DNA of 64,000 nt. It comes from Thiolinea disciformis DSM 14473 (GTDB lineage Bacteria; Pseudomonadota; Gammaproteobacteria; Thiotrichales; Thiotrichaceae). The translations under genes and the position numbers were made by a program. Location: positions 1 through 64,000 of the forward strand of contig NZ_AQVE01000006.1 of NCBI RefSeq assembly GCF_000371925.1, written 5' to 3'. A model generated the notes under the pieces. The model saw only the letters and a program-made list of their open reading frames with translations, ran no database searches and was not told where the DNA came from. Every line of letters begins with the position of its first letter. The first letter of the stretch is position 1. Positions 44,158 to 54,154 of this stretch are shown piece after piece.

Positions 44158-46938
44158 TTAGTGGCTCAACCACTGTGCCCACACTTCGCGCACATACAAG
44201 CGCTCCTCATGAAATTCACTCGCTTCTACTAAAGCGGATTGCTCTTGAAGCGCCAATTCATGAGTACGATTTCGCATAGCTCGATAAATATCGGCAAGTT
44301 TGCTGGCTTGCTCGGACGGCAAAATGCCACTGTCGCGTAAGGAGTCGATCTGGCGAATATTATCGCTCCAATAAGCCAAGGTAGGATATTCGTGGGCGTT
44401 GGCGAGAATCAGGTACTGTACAATGAATTCGATGTCAGTAATGCCGCCGGGGTCTTTCTTGATATTGAAATGTGCGGGGTCTTTATTGCTTAGCGCTTCC
44501 CACATTTTTTCACGCATGGCGAGGACTTCGTGGCGCAAATTATCTTTGTCACGTGGTAAGCATAGGATTTCTTGGCGAACTTCATTAAAGCGTTTTACTA
44601 AACGCTCACTCCCCAGAATGGCACGTGCACGCAATAAAGCTTGATGCTCCCAAATCCATGCTTTTTCAAGCTGATACTGGCGGAAAGCCTCCACATTACT
44701 GACTAATAAACCTGATGAACCACTAGGGCGCAGGCGGGTATCCGTTTCGTATAAACGCCCATCATGGGTATAGGTGGATAAGGTGTGGATAATTTTTTGT
44801 GCCCAGCGTGCAAAAAATACTGCATTCTCCAGCGGTTTCTGACCATCAGTGAGCTGGTTTTGGCCGCTGCTATCATGTAAAAACACAATATCCAAATCGG
44901 AACCATAGCCCAATTCAATGCCACCTAATTTGCCATAACCAATCACGGCATAGTCGGCTTGGTAATTTTGCCCGTAGGCTTCATAACGTGGGTTGCCAGC
45001 TTTTTGTGTGGTGGTGTGCCAAATGTGTTTGGCGGTTTGATCGAGAATCGCTTCGGCAATCCAAGTGAGCTGATCGGACACAATCATTAAAGGCAATTTG
45101 CCGGTAATATCGGCGGCAGCCACACGTAACACTTGGGACTGTTTAAATTGGCGCAAACACTCCATAACACGCTCGGTGTCATTGGGATCCACACGCTGCA
45201 GTTCTTGTGCGAGTGCTGTATCCAACTCTTGGCGATTTAAGGGGCGATATAAATGGCGTGTATCGAGCAAGGTGTCCAATAAAATCGGATGCTTAATGAG
45301 CTGAAGCATGATCCAAACGCTGGACGAAATTAATTTGACGAATTGCTCCAAAGCGCCGGGGTGATCCGCCAGCATAGCCACATAACCCGAACGGCGCGCA
45401 ATCTCGTGAATGATTTTTAAACTGCGGTCTAGCGCCAACACAGGATTGCTTTGTTGCGAGCATACCGACAATAGATCAGGCATTAAACGGTCAAGACGAG
45501 TACGGGCTAATTCAGTGAGCGAGCCGTATAAACGTCCATTATGCAGGGCTTTGATTTGCTCCCAGCTAGCGCGTGCTGGATCAAAATTCCACGCGTGCAA
45601 TAAGGCAATGGCTTGCTCATCTTCCATTTGTCCTTGCCATAAATGGGTCAATGCTAATTGTTCTTGTTGCGCATCCTCCTCCACGAAAAACACTTTTTGG
45701 AAAATACTACTCACTTGTTCGCGATGTTGATCAAGCGCTTTTAAGAAGCTTTGGTAATTGTCAAAGCCCATCGATAACGCGAGCTGCTGTTGTTGATGCG
45801 CGTCGCTGGGAAGGGCTTGTACTTGTTCATCTTGCCACATCTGTAGGCGGTTTTCGGTCATGCGCAAGAAATGATAACCAGTGCGTAAAGCTTGCACTTC
45901 GTCTTGGTTCAGTAATTTGAGTGCTTCTAAAGCATCCAAGGTTTTTAATAAATTACGTTCTTGTAATTCCGGAGTGCGCCCACCGCGCATCAATTGAAAG
46001 ACTTGTGCCGTGAACTCTACCTCGCGAATCCCACCGCTACCCAGCTTTATATCCTGATTTTTGCCTTTGCGGATCGCCTCACGATTAATCATGATCTTCA
46101 TCTCGCGCAATTGCTCAATCGCACCATAATCCAGATAACGGCGATAAATAAAGGGATGCAAACGCTGCATCAATTCTTTGCCATCTTGCTCTAAACCAGC
46201 CATGACGCGGGCTTTGATGAGTGCATAACGTTCCCATTCGCGACCATGAATCTGGTAATACTGTTCCATCGCATCAAACGACAGCGCCAAGGCACCTGCC
46301 TCACCAAAGGGGCGCAAACGCATATCGACCCGATAAGCGAAACCATCCGCAGTAATTTGCGCAAGGCTATTAATCAATTTTTGACCGACACGCGTAAAGA
46401 AGGTTTGATTATCCAGCGCACGGCGACCATCTGTTTCGCCACTGTCGGGAAAGCAGAAAATTAAATCAATATCGGATGAAAAGTTGAGTTCACGCCCTCC
46501 CAATTTACCCATGCCGAGTACCAACATCTGTTGCTCGACGCCTTCGCGACTGCGTGGCACACCATTTTTTTCTACTAAGTTTTTATGCCACCAATCTAAA
46601 GTTGTTTGTACCAAAGCATCCGCTAAATCTGAGGTCGTGCGCAGGGTTTCTTCCAAGGGTGCGAGTTTGACTAAATCGCGCCACACAAGGCGTACACTTT
46701 CACGGTGGCGAATATCGCGAATGGCTTTTAATAAATGACTTTCATCGCTAATGGCGGCGATTTCCTGTGTCACTTTGCCAATTAATTCATATTCAGCATA
46801 AGCGTGGCTTTGCACAAGGTTTTCAATCCAGTTTGGATGGCGCTCCAATTGATAACGCAGATAGGGACTGTATTGGAGTACTTGAGCAGCTTGCGCTTGA
46901 AGGGTTGCCGGAAAATGATCAATAAGCGAGGGTGACAT
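44158..46938 (-). CDS. glnE: Glutamine synthetase adenylyltransferase/deadenylase GlnE
   Basis: 926 residues (E. coli 946). Two nucleotidyltransferase domains are clear: GMGKLGGRELNFSSDIDLIF in the first half (deadenylylation) and GYGKLGGIELGYGSDLDIVF in the second (adenylylation), each followed by a helical domain (IREVEFTAQVFQLMRGG; ITDIEFIVQYL). It attaches and removes AMP on glutamine synthetase in response to PII and glutamine. No glnA or glnB is in the window. Confidence 0.97.
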   Translation of the reverse strand: MSPSLIDHFPATLQAQAAQVLQYSPYLRYQLERHPNWIENLVQSHAYAEYELIGKVTQEIAAISDESHLLKAIRDIRHRESVRLVWRDLVKLAPLEETLRTTSDLADALVQTTLDWWHKNLVEKNGVPRSREGVEQQMLVLGMGKLGGRELNFSSDIDLIFCFPDSGETDGRRALDNQTFFTRVGQKLINSLAQITADGFAYRVDMRLRPFGEAGALALSFDAMEQYYQIHGREWERYALIKARVMAGLEQDGKELMQRLHPFIYRRYLDYGAIEQLREMKIMINREAIRKGKNQDIKLGSGGIREVEFTAQVFQLMRGGRTPELQERNLLKTLDALEALKLLNQDEVQALRTGYHFLRMTENRLQMWQDEQVQALPSDAHQQQQLALSMGFDNYQSFLKALDQHREQVSSIFQKVFFVEEDAQQEQLALTHLWQGQMEDEQAIALLHAWNFDPARASWEQIKALHNGRLYGSLTELARTRLDRLMPDLLSVCSQQSNPVLALDRSLKIIHEIARRSGYVAMLADHPGALEQFVKLISSSVWIMLQLIKHPILLDTLLDTRHLYRPLNRQELDTALAQELQRVDPNDTERVMECLRQFKQSQVLRVAAADITGKLPLMIVSDQLTWIAEAILDQTAKHIWHTTTQKAGNPRYEAYGQNYQADYAVIGYGKLGGIELGYGSDLDIVFLHDSSGQNQLTDGQKPLENAVFFARWAQKIIHTLSTYTHDGRLYETDTRLRPSGSSGLLVSNVEAFRQYQLEKAWIWEHQALLRARAILGSERLVKRFNEVRQEILCLPRDKDNLRHEVLAMREKMWEALSNKDPAHFNIKKDPGGITDIEFIVQYLILANAHEYPTLAYWSDNIRQIDSLRDSGILPSEQASKLADIYRAMRNRTHELALQEQSALVEASEFHEERLYVREVWAQWLSH

Positions 46939-47062
46939 GGCTGAACCTTATTCGTGTGCTAGAGTACAAACATGCCATGCTAGGTCGCTTCGGTAAAGGC
47001 TAAAATGCAGTTTCTTGATAAAGCTTGGCAAATTTCTAAATACCAAGCTTGGGAGTGCTTGC

Positions 47063-48256
47063 CTAAGCGCCAACAGGGGTGCGCTTAAAGCGATTCATGG
47101 GTATTAATGGCTCTTCTTCCTCTGCTTCCTCCTTTTGCTCTTCGGCTTTGGGCTCTAAGGACAAATCTAATTCAGGTTTCGAACCTTCGCCTTGACCAAT
47201 GCTTTGGGACAAATTAATTCGCAGTTTCAAATTGCTGGGTGAGTCCGCATTGCGCATCGCTTCTTCTAGGGAGATTTTGCCCTCTTTATAAAGGCGGAAT
47301 AAATGTCCATCGAAAGTCTGCATACCTTGTTGCTCAGACTTTTCCATGATCTCTTTAATCAAGCCCATTTCACCTTTCAAAATTAAATCACGAATCATGG
47401 GTGAGCCAAGCAGAATCTCAATGGCAGCGGTACGTTTCCCATCAATCGTTGGAATTAAACGTTGTGAGATGAAGGCTTGGAGATTGAGGGATAAATCCAT
47501 TAACAATTGGTGACGACGTTCTTCGGGGAAGAAATTAATAATACGGTCTAGGGCTTGATTGGCGTTATTGGCATGGAGGGTGGATAAACATAAATGCCCA
47601 GTTTCCGCAAAGGCAAGGGCGTGCTCCATCGTTTCACGTGAGCGAATTTCGCCAATTAAAATAACATCGGGTGCTTGGCGTAAGGTATTTTTTAAGGCAT
47701 CTTCATAACTATCCGTATCCACGCCTACCTCACGCTGATTTACAATCGATTTGCGGTGTGGGTGCACATACTCGATAGGATCTTCAATCGTGATGATATG
47801 ACCGTCTGAATTGCGATTGCGATAATCAATCAACGCAGCGAGAGAGGTGGATTTACCCGAACCGGTACCGCCCACAAATAGAATCAAACCACGTTTTGCC
47901 ATAATGGTTTGCTTTAACACTTCAGGCAAACCTAAGGCTTCGGCATTGGGGATTTCGGTTTTAATATTGCGGATGACCATCGCGATTTTATGGCGTTGCT
48001 TGAAAATATTAACGCGGAAACGCCCAATGCCTTCTTCAGTAATCGCCAAATTCATTTCCGGCTTTTGCTCAAACTGTTTGCGCTGCTCCTCATTCATTAA
48101 GCCATAGGCCATCTCATGCAGCTCTTCAGGGGTTAAACGCTCGCGCGCTAAGGGTTTTAAAGAACCTTGGAATTTTGCAGCAGGTGGCGCATCAGCCGTT
48201 AAATAAAGGTCAGAACCATCACGGGAAGCTAAAATTTGTAAATAATTCTTAATCAT
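47063..48256 (-). CDS. pilU: Type IV pilus retraction ATPase PilU
   Basis: 397 residues. Walker A GGTGSGKST at 129-137, Asp box ITIEDPIEYVH, Walker B VILIGEIR, His box LCLSTLHANNA. The start IKNYLQILASRDGSDLYLTADAPP and the length fit PilU rather than PilT (about 345). The C-terminus adds a strongly acidic stretch (EEQKEEAEEEEP) and a basic end. PilU works with PilT in pilus retraction; pilT is not adjacent here. It diverges from the patatin gene. Confidence 0.93.
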   Translation of the reverse strand: MIKNYLQILASRDGSDLYLTADAPPAAKFQGSLKPLARERLTPEELHEMAYGLMNEEQRKQFEQKPEMNLAITEEGIGRFRVNIFKQRHKIAMVIRNIKTEIPNAEALGLPEVLKQTIMAKRGLILFVGGTGSGKSTSLAALIDYRNRNSDGHIITIEDPIEYVHPHRKSIVNQREVGVDTDSYEDALKNTLRQAPDVILIGEIRSRETMEHALAFAETGHLCLSTLHANNANQALDRIINFFPEERRHQLLMDLSLNLQAFISQRLIPTIDGKRTAAIEILLGSPMIRDLILKGEMGLIKEIMEKSEQQGMQTFDGHLFRLYKEGKISLEEAMRNADSPSNLKLRINLSQSIGQGEGSKPELDLSLEPKAEEQKEEAEEEEPLIPMNRFKRTPVGA

Positions 48257-48386
48257 AGGCTCGCGGCTCTTATTGTTAATTATTGATTAGCGTTCTTCTA
48301 GTTTAAACCTTATAGCGGCGTTTGTTGAGTCCGCTTCGACAGACTGCTTATACTTTTGCCATAACTATTCGTAGGTGACATCGTTT

Positions 48387-50591
48387 ATGGTCTGGCAGCG
48401 CATCATCCTGTGTTTAATCAGCTTACTTATCTTACCCAGTTTGGCTTTAGCGGATCGCCCTAAGGTGGGTTTAGTGCTAGGTGGTGGAGGTGCGGCGGGG
48501 GTGGCGCATGTTGGCGTCTTAAAAGTGTTAGAAGAACAAGGCATTCATGTCGATATGATTGCGGGTACTAGCATGGGCGCTATTGTTGGTAGCCTATATG
48601 CAGCGGGTTATCGCGCCGATGAATTGGAAAAAATTGTTCAAGAATTAGAATGGATGAGTTTGTTCCAAGACGTACAAGCTCGCCCCGAGCAAGCTTTCCA
48701 ACGTAAACGTGAAAACGCTGGTTTTTTTAATACTTTTGAATTGGGTATTAAAGAAGGCGCGATTCAATTGCCGGAGGGATTGATTAGTGGACAAAAATTA
48801 ACGTTTGAATTGCGTCGTTTATTGGCTCGCGTGGGGCAAGTGGATAACTTCGATAAATTACCGATTCCGTTTCGAGCAGTCGCTACTAATATTGAAACTG
48901 GCAAACAAGTGGTATTAAGTCATGGAAATTTAGCCACAGCGGTACGTGCTAGTATGTCGATTCCCGGATTATTTGCACCGATTAAAATAGATAATCAATT
49001 ATTAGTTGATGGTTTTGTGTCGAATAATGTTCCTATTGATGTGGTTAAAGCGATGGGAGCAGATATTGTGATTGTGGTGAGTCTTCCTTATTATTTCGAG
49101 AAACGTGAAAACTTGAATTCCGCCGTTGCGGTAACGGTTCAGGCCATGCAATTTCTCACTTCAAAAAATAGTTTACCCCAGTTAGAGGCGATAAAAGCTC
49201 CCAGTGTGGTGATTGAGCCGGAGGTGAAAAATGTGGGCTCATTGGATTTCGATAAAGTACGAGAAACGATTCCTTTAGGTGAACAGGCTGCGCGTAAGAA
49301 ATTAAAAGAGCTGCAACAGATCGCTGCTTTCTATCCTAAGCTCTCTGCAGGTTTAGCAAGAGCACAACTTACCCAGCCCGTTATTGATGCTAAAACCATG
49401 AAAATTGGTAAGATTACGATTAATAATGACTCTAGCTTAAATAATGAAGTGATTGCGGCGCGTCTGGGTGTTAAACAAGGGGATGCATTTGATACAACTA
49501 AGCTTCAAACAGGCTTGGACAGTATTCACGGCTTAGGCTATTTTGATTTAGTTGATTATCAATTACTTCCTTTGGAGAATGGGACTTATAATTTAGTGAT
49601 TGATGCCCGTAAACGCTCAAATGGTGAAAATCGCCTGCGTTTAGGTTTGTCTTTAGAAGATAATTTTTCGGGCGACACGCGCTATCAATTTGGTATTGAT
49701 TATATTCGTTTGGGCGTTACTAAAACGGGTGGTGAATGGCGTAATAAATTTATTATTGGTGATGATATTCATGCCTCCTCCGAGATGTATCATCCTATTG
49801 ATGCGAATCAAGAAAAATTTTTTAGCACTAAGGCTTATCATAATCAGCGCAATATTTATGATTATCAAGGTAATCACCGTTTAACAGAGTTGCGGTTGCT
49901 GGAGTCGGGTCTACAAGTCGAGGCTGGTAAAAACCTGAGTGATTCTTCTGAAATACGTGCCGGTGTGTTTTATCGCGATTTACGTCCTCACCTCAAAACT
50001 GGAAGTCTACGCCATGATATTGCTGATAATGATTTGCAAATGACTGGCTTATTAGTGAATTATCGCTATGACTCTTTGGATGATGTCGATTTTCCGAAAC
50101 AAGGAGCACTCATTAATACGGAATATACCCAAGGTTTTGAAGTATTAAATGCAGATATGGCATTTAACCGTTTAAAAATTGAAGCGGAACAGGCTGTTAC
50201 AAAAGGGCGACATCGAGCCGTCACTCGGGCAGAATGGGGAACGACGTTTGATAATAATACCTTTCTCACCGAGCAGCCTGCTTTAGGTGGGTTGGGACGT
50301 TTATCGGGCTTGGCGGAAAATCAATTGCGCGGCAATAATACGGCTTTAGGCAGCGTGATGTATACCTATGAACTAACGGATGTACCTAAAATTACTAAGG
50401 TTTATGCCGGTGGCTCTATGGAATTAGGCAATGTATGGCAGAATCAAGGTGAAATGAGCTGGGGTAATTTATTACAATCCGGCAGTTTATTCATCGGTTT
50501 AGATAGTATTATTGGTCCAGCTTATATTGGCATTGGTCACACCGAGGGTTATGACACGAACTTCTTTATGCAAGTGGGGCGACGCTTTTAA
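48387..50591 (+). CDS. Patatin-like phospholipase with outer-membrane beta-barrel (PlpD-like)
   Basis: 734 residues from the ATG at 48387, which has AGGTGA eight bases upstream; an in-frame GTG four codons earlier has no site. Signal peptide to about 22. The patatin domain (about 26-215) has oxyanion GGGGAAG at 32-38, nucleophile GTS62MG and the partner Asp in LLVDGF. A POTRA-like region (about 340-410) and a C-terminal Omp85-type barrel ending in F follow. This is the type Vd autotransporter layout of Pseudomonas PlpD. The lipase may be surface-displayed or periplasmic. Confidence 0.92.
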   Translation: MVWQRIILCLISLLILPSLALADRPKVGLVLGGGGAAGVAHVGVLKVLEEQGIHVDMIAGTSMGAIVGSLYAAGYRADELEKIVQELEWMSLFQDVQARPEQAFQRKRENAGFFNTFELGIKEGAIQLPEGLISGQKLTFELRRLLARVGQVDNFDKLPIPFRAVATNIETGKQVVLSHGNLATAVRASMSIPGLFAPIKIDNQLLVDGFVSNNVPIDVVKAMGADIVIVVSLPYYFEKRENLNSAVAVTVQAMQFLTSKNSLPQLEAIKAPSVVIEPEVKNVGSLDFDKVRETIPLGEQAARKKLKELQQIAAFYPKLSAGLARAQLTQPVIDAKTMKIGKITINNDSSLNNEVIAARLGVKQGDAFDTTKLQTGLDSIHGLGYFDLVDYQLLPLENGTYNLVIDARKRSNGENRLRLGLSLEDNFSGDTRYQFGIDYIRLGVTKTGGEWRNKFIIGDDIHASSEMYHPIDANQEKFFSTKAYHNQRNIYDYQGNHRLTELRLLESGLQVEAGKNLSDSSEIRAGVFYRDLRPHLKTGSLRHDIADNDLQMTGLLVNYRYDSLDDVDFPKQGALINTEYTQGFEVLNADMAFNRLKIEAEQAVTKGRHRAVTRAEWGTTFDNNTFLTEQPALGGLGRLSGLAENQLRGNNTALGSVMYTYELTDVPKITKVYAGGSMELGNVWQNQGEMSWGNLLQSGSLFIGLDSIIGPAYIGIGHTEGYDTNFFMQVGRRF

Positions 50592-50600
50592 GGAAATGCT

Positions 50601-51299
50601 GTGCGCTTAGATCAGTTTATTAGCCAAGCCACGGGTTTATCACGCTCGGAAGCACAAAAACTGATTCGTTGGGGACGTGTTCAAGTAGGCGGTCAGCCGA
50701 TTAATAAGCCTGCCACGCATATTGATCCTCAGGCCACGGTGAGTTTGGATGATGAAAGCCTGACCTTGCCTCAGGCGATTTATCTTATGCTGCATAAACC
50801 AGCAGGCGTCATTAGTGCCACCGAAGATGCTGCACAGCGCACCGTGTTAGACTTGATTAAGCATCCACACCGCCACACTTTGCATGTGGTGGGGCGGCTT
50901 GATAAAGATACGACTGGCCTTATTTTAATTACTAATGATGGCGACTGGTCGCATCGTATTAGCTCGCCTAAACACCATGTGCCGAAAACTTACCTAGCCA
51001 CATTGGCAGAAACGCTTAGCCCTGAGGCAGCACAGCAATTAGAGCAAGGTGTGTTATTGCACGGCGAAACCGCTGTCGTTTCAGCGTCGAATGTAAAAAT
51101 CTTACCCAATCAGCAAGTGCGCTTAACAATTCACGAAGGTAAATATCATCAAGTGAAACGCATGTTAGCAGCGGTAGGGAATCATGTGGTCAAACTTCAC
51201 CGTGAACAAATTGGCAACTTAGCCTTAGATGCGCAATTAGCGGCAGGTGAGTGGCGATTGCTTACTGAAACTGAGCTAGCCCACATTTTTGGGCAATGA
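50601..51299 (+). CDS. rsuA: 16S rRNA pseudouridine-516 synthase RsuA
   Basis: 232 residues from GTG with AAGGA upstream. An S4 RNA-binding domain (MRLDQFISQATGLSRSEAQKLIRWGRV) precedes the catalytic domain with GRLDKDTTGL (D101 catalytic) and the family's KTYLATL and YHQVKRMLAAVG. The sequence matches RsuA better than RluB, RluE or RluF by length and the S4 start. It begins nine bases after the patatin gene, possibly cotranscribed by chance of compact packing. Confidence 0.92.
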   Translation: MRLDQFISQATGLSRSEAQKLIRWGRVQVGGQPINKPATHIDPQATVSLDDESLTLPQAIYLMLHKPAGVISATEDAAQRTVLDLIKHPHRHTLHVVGRLDKDTTGLILITNDGDWSHRISSPKHHVPKTYLATLAETLSPEAAQQLEQGVLLHGETAVVSASNVKILPNQQVRLTIHEGKYHQVKRMLAAVGNHVVKLHREQIGNLALDAQLAAGEWRLLTETELAHIFGQ

Positions 51300-51330
51300 A
51301 GCCTCGGCGCTTTTCCGTTACAATTGCGCC

Positions 51331-53526
51331 ATGAGTAAAGCAGCCCTTTTAGATAGTTTAAATGTGCCGCAGCGTGAAGCTGTTTCTGCACCACCTCAAT
51401 CAGTTTTAGTATTGGCGGGGGCAGGTAGCGGTAAAACGCGCGTGTTGGTGCATCGTATTGCATGGCTTTTGCAGGTCGAAGGCATTTCGCCTTTGAGTGT
51501 ATTGGCAGTGACGTTCACCAATAAAGCGGCGGCAGAAATGCGCGGCCGGATTCACGATCTACTGGGTATGCCGGTGGGTGGATTATGGGTAGGAACTTTC
51601 CATGGCTTGGCACATCGTTTATTGCGTTTGCATTGGCGCGAAGCCAATTTGCCACAGACTTTCCAAATTCTGGATTCTGAAGACCAAATTCGCCTGATTA
51701 AGCGCATTCTCAAATCCCTCGATTTAGATGAAACGCGCTGGCCACCGCGTCAAATTGCTAATTTTATTAATGCACGTAAGGATGAAGGGGCACGCGCGAA
51801 GCATCTCGACAGTCGTGGGGATGAAGCACAAGAACAATTAATCCGTATTTATCGTCAATACGAAGAGCAATGCCAGCGCAGCGGTGTGGTCGATTTTGCC
51901 GAATTATTATTACGTTCATTAGAATTGCTGCGCGATAACGCTGAGCTACAAGCCCATTATCGGCGCCGTTTCCGCCATATTTTAGTGGACGAGTTTCAGG
52001 ATACCAATGCCCTGCAATATGCGTGGCTACGTTTGATTGCGGGTGAGGAAAATCCTGTTTTTGCCGTTGGTGATGATGACCAGTCGATTTATGGCTGGCG
52101 TGGTGCAAAAATCGAGAATATTCAAAATTTTACCCGCGATTTCGCTAGCGCCATTATTCGTTTGGAGCAAAATTATCGTTCCACAGGCAATATTTTGCAG
52201 GCCGCTAATGCCTTGATTGACCACAACCGCAAGCGCCTCGGTAAGCAATTATGGACGGCGAGTGGCGAAGGTGAGCCGATTGATTTGTATTCTGCTTTTA
52301 ATGAGTTAGATGAAGCGCGTTATATTGCTGGACGTATTAAGCAATGGGTTGATCATGGTAATCGGCGTGAAGAGGTGGCGATTTTATACCGCTCCAATGC
52401 GCAATCACGCGTATTTGAAACTACTTTTAATGAGCAGCGTATTCCTTATCGGGTTTATGGCGGTTTGCGTTTCTTTGAACGCGCTGAAATTAAAGATGCG
52501 TTGGCGTATTTACGCTTGGTAACGAATTCGGCTGACGATGCTTCATTCGAGCGCATTGTGAATCATCCGCCCCGTGGTATTGGTGAGCGCACTGTAGATA
52601 CCTTGCGCCAACAGGCACGTACTGAGCGTCGCTCTATGTGGGAAGTGACTGTCGATGCTTTGCAGTCGGGCGAATTTACAGCGCGCGCCAATACAGCCTT
52701 GGCTGGATTTGTACGCTTAATCAAGCAAATGGCGGAAGAGATTCACGGTTTACCCTTAGCGGAGCAAGTCGATGCGATTATTGCGTTAGCCACTTTGCGC
52801 GAACATTATCTGAGCAAAGAAAAAGGCGAAGCAGGTCAGGCGCGCGTGGATAACTTGAACGAATTAGTCAGTGCCGCCCATAGCTATTTGCAGGTGCGCG
52901 ATGACAATGCACCGGAGATGGATCCCTTGTCAGCGTTTTTGGCTCATGCTGCCTTGGAGGCGGGTGAGGGACAAGGCGAGGCGGGCGAGGATTGTGTGCA
53001 GATGATGACCCTGCATTCTGCCAAAGGTTTAGAGTTTCCTTTGGTGTTTTTGGCAGGTCTGGAAGAAGGACTATTCCCCCATCAAATGTCGGCGGATGAG
53101 CCAAGTCGTTTGGAAGAAGAGCGTCGGCTTTGTTATGTTGGGATTACCCGTGCTGAGCAACAATTAGTGATCAGTTATGCGGAGCAACGCCAATTACATG
53201 GGCAAACACGTTTTAGTGCACCGTCGCGTTTTCTGCGTGAATTGCCTGATGCTTTGATTAATGAAGTGCGTCCCAAAGTTAAGACTTACCAAACCAGTTA
53301 TGCACCAAGCCTGCGTACTGCTCAGACGACTACGGCTAAACCCAAAATTGGCAGCCAAACGGAAAGTGGCTATACCATTGGGCAGCGTGTCAGTCACGCT
53401 AAATTCGGCGAAGGTGTGATCATTGATGCTGAAGGTTCAGGCAGTCAAGCACGCGTAGAGGTAAACTTCAAAGCGGCAGGACGCAAGTGGTTAGTGTTGG
53501 CTTATGCGAATTTGCAACGTCTTTAA
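51331..53526 (+). CDS. uvrD: DNA helicase II UvrD
   Basis: 731 residues from the ATG at 51331 (E. coli 720); the frame opens earlier inside rsuA but the family start fits MSKAALLDSLN. Superfamily 1A: Walker A GAGSGKT at 30-36, VDEFQDTN, DDDQSIYGWRGA, QNYRST, MMTLHSAKGLEFP and VGITRAEQQL. A C-terminal Tudor-like domain (IGQRVSHAKFGEGVI) contacts RNA polymerase. It acts in mismatch and nucleotide-excision repair. The end overlaps the dipeptidase gene by four bases, convergent. Confidence 0.97.
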   Translation: MSKAALLDSLNVPQREAVSAPPQSVLVLAGAGSGKTRVLVHRIAWLLQVEGISPLSVLAVTFTNKAAAEMRGRIHDLLGMPVGGLWVGTFHGLAHRLLRLHWREANLPQTFQILDSEDQIRLIKRILKSLDLDETRWPPRQIANFINARKDEGARAKHLDSRGDEAQEQLIRIYRQYEEQCQRSGVVDFAELLLRSLELLRDNAELQAHYRRRFRHILVDEFQDTNALQYAWLRLIAGEENPVFAVGDDDQSIYGWRGAKIENIQNFTRDFASAIIRLEQNYRSTGNILQAANALIDHNRKRLGKQLWTASGEGEPIDLYSAFNELDEARYIAGRIKQWVDHGNRREEVAILYRSNAQSRVFETTFNEQRIPYRVYGGLRFFERAEIKDALAYLRLVTNSADDASFERIVNHPPRGIGERTVDTLRQQARTERRSMWEVTVDALQSGEFTARANTALAGFVRLIKQMAEEIHGLPLAEQVDAIIALATLREHYLSKEKGEAGQARVDNLNELVSAAHSYLQVRDDNAPEMDPLSAFLAHAALEAGEGQGEAGEDCVQMMTLHSAKGLEFPLVFLAGLEEGLFPHQMSADEPSRLEEERRLCYVGITRAEQQLVISYAEQRQLHGQTRFSAPSRFLRELPDALINEVRPKVKTYQTSYAPSLRTAQTTTAKPKIGSQTESGYTIGQRVSHAKFGEGVIIDAEGSGSQARVEVNFKAAGRKWLVLAYANLQRL

Positions 53527-54152
53527 GTGACTGGAAAATCGAAATATTGATTGGGATAAGGCTCGTTCTGGAGGGTAAAATGCCACCACTCCAACGCAAA
53601 GCCTTTAAAACCAAAGCGTTCCATTAAAGTGCGTAATAATAGACGGTTGGCACGTTGCGTGGCTGTGGCCTCTTTATATTCATAGGCAGAGGCTGCTCCG
53701 AAAAAATCAAACTCACTCCCCATATCTAATTCTTGCCAAGTCTGATTCGTTTTAGCTATCAAGCTTAAATCTAAGGTACTGCCGCGCGTATGACTAGAGC
53801 GACTCGCAATATAACCGCGCTCGAATAATTCATGCTTTTTGAAATCAGGATAAAAACGTTGAGCTAAATGCGGATTTTCAACCTCTTTTTCCCAGCGTAG
53901 AAAATGTTCCACTGCTCGCTTGGGGCGATAAGCATCAAAAATTTTTAAACTTAAGTCGATTTCTTCTAGGCTCTTTTGTACTTTTTTTAAAGCTTGTGCG
54001 GCTGGCAATGAAATAATAGCTTCGGGCGCTTGATAGCCATCGGCAGGTTTACCCATAAAGTTATCACTGCTGTAGTATTTGATATCCAACAGAATACTAG
54101 GCACGAACTCGCTGAGTCGTACAAAGCCTAGCGGTAAATCGGGTCTTGGCAT
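53523..54152 (-). CDS. ddpX: D-alanyl-D-alanine dipeptidase (VanX/DdpX family)
   Basis: 209 residues, peptidase M15D. Zinc ligands are in SSH121TRGSTLD128L and EWW-H191; the catalytic base is E188, and R76 in DAYRPKRA is the conserved arginine. No signal peptide is visible, so it is cytoplasmic and probably recycles D-Ala-D-Ala from turnover. There are no vanH or vanA genes nearby, so this is not a vancomycin resistance operon. It lies two bases after the lipoprotein gene, which makes a shared transcript likely. Confidence 0.92.
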   Translation of the reverse strand: MPRPDLPLGFVRLSEFVPSILLDIKYYSSDNFMGKPADGYQAPEAIISLPAAQALKKVQKSLEEIDLSLKIFDAYRPKRAVEHFLRWEKEVENPHLAQRFYPDFKKHELFERGYIASRSSHTRGSTLDLSLIAKTNQTWQELDMGSEFDFFGAASAYEYKEATATQRANRLLLRTLMERFGFKGFALEWWHFTLQNEPYPNQYFDFPVT

Positions 54153-54154
54153 CG

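Noticed and set aside
53523-54152. A vancomycin-resistance cluster
   Set aside because: The VanX-like dipeptidase has no vanH, vanA or vanRS neighbours, and such dipeptidases also serve in cell-wall recycling.
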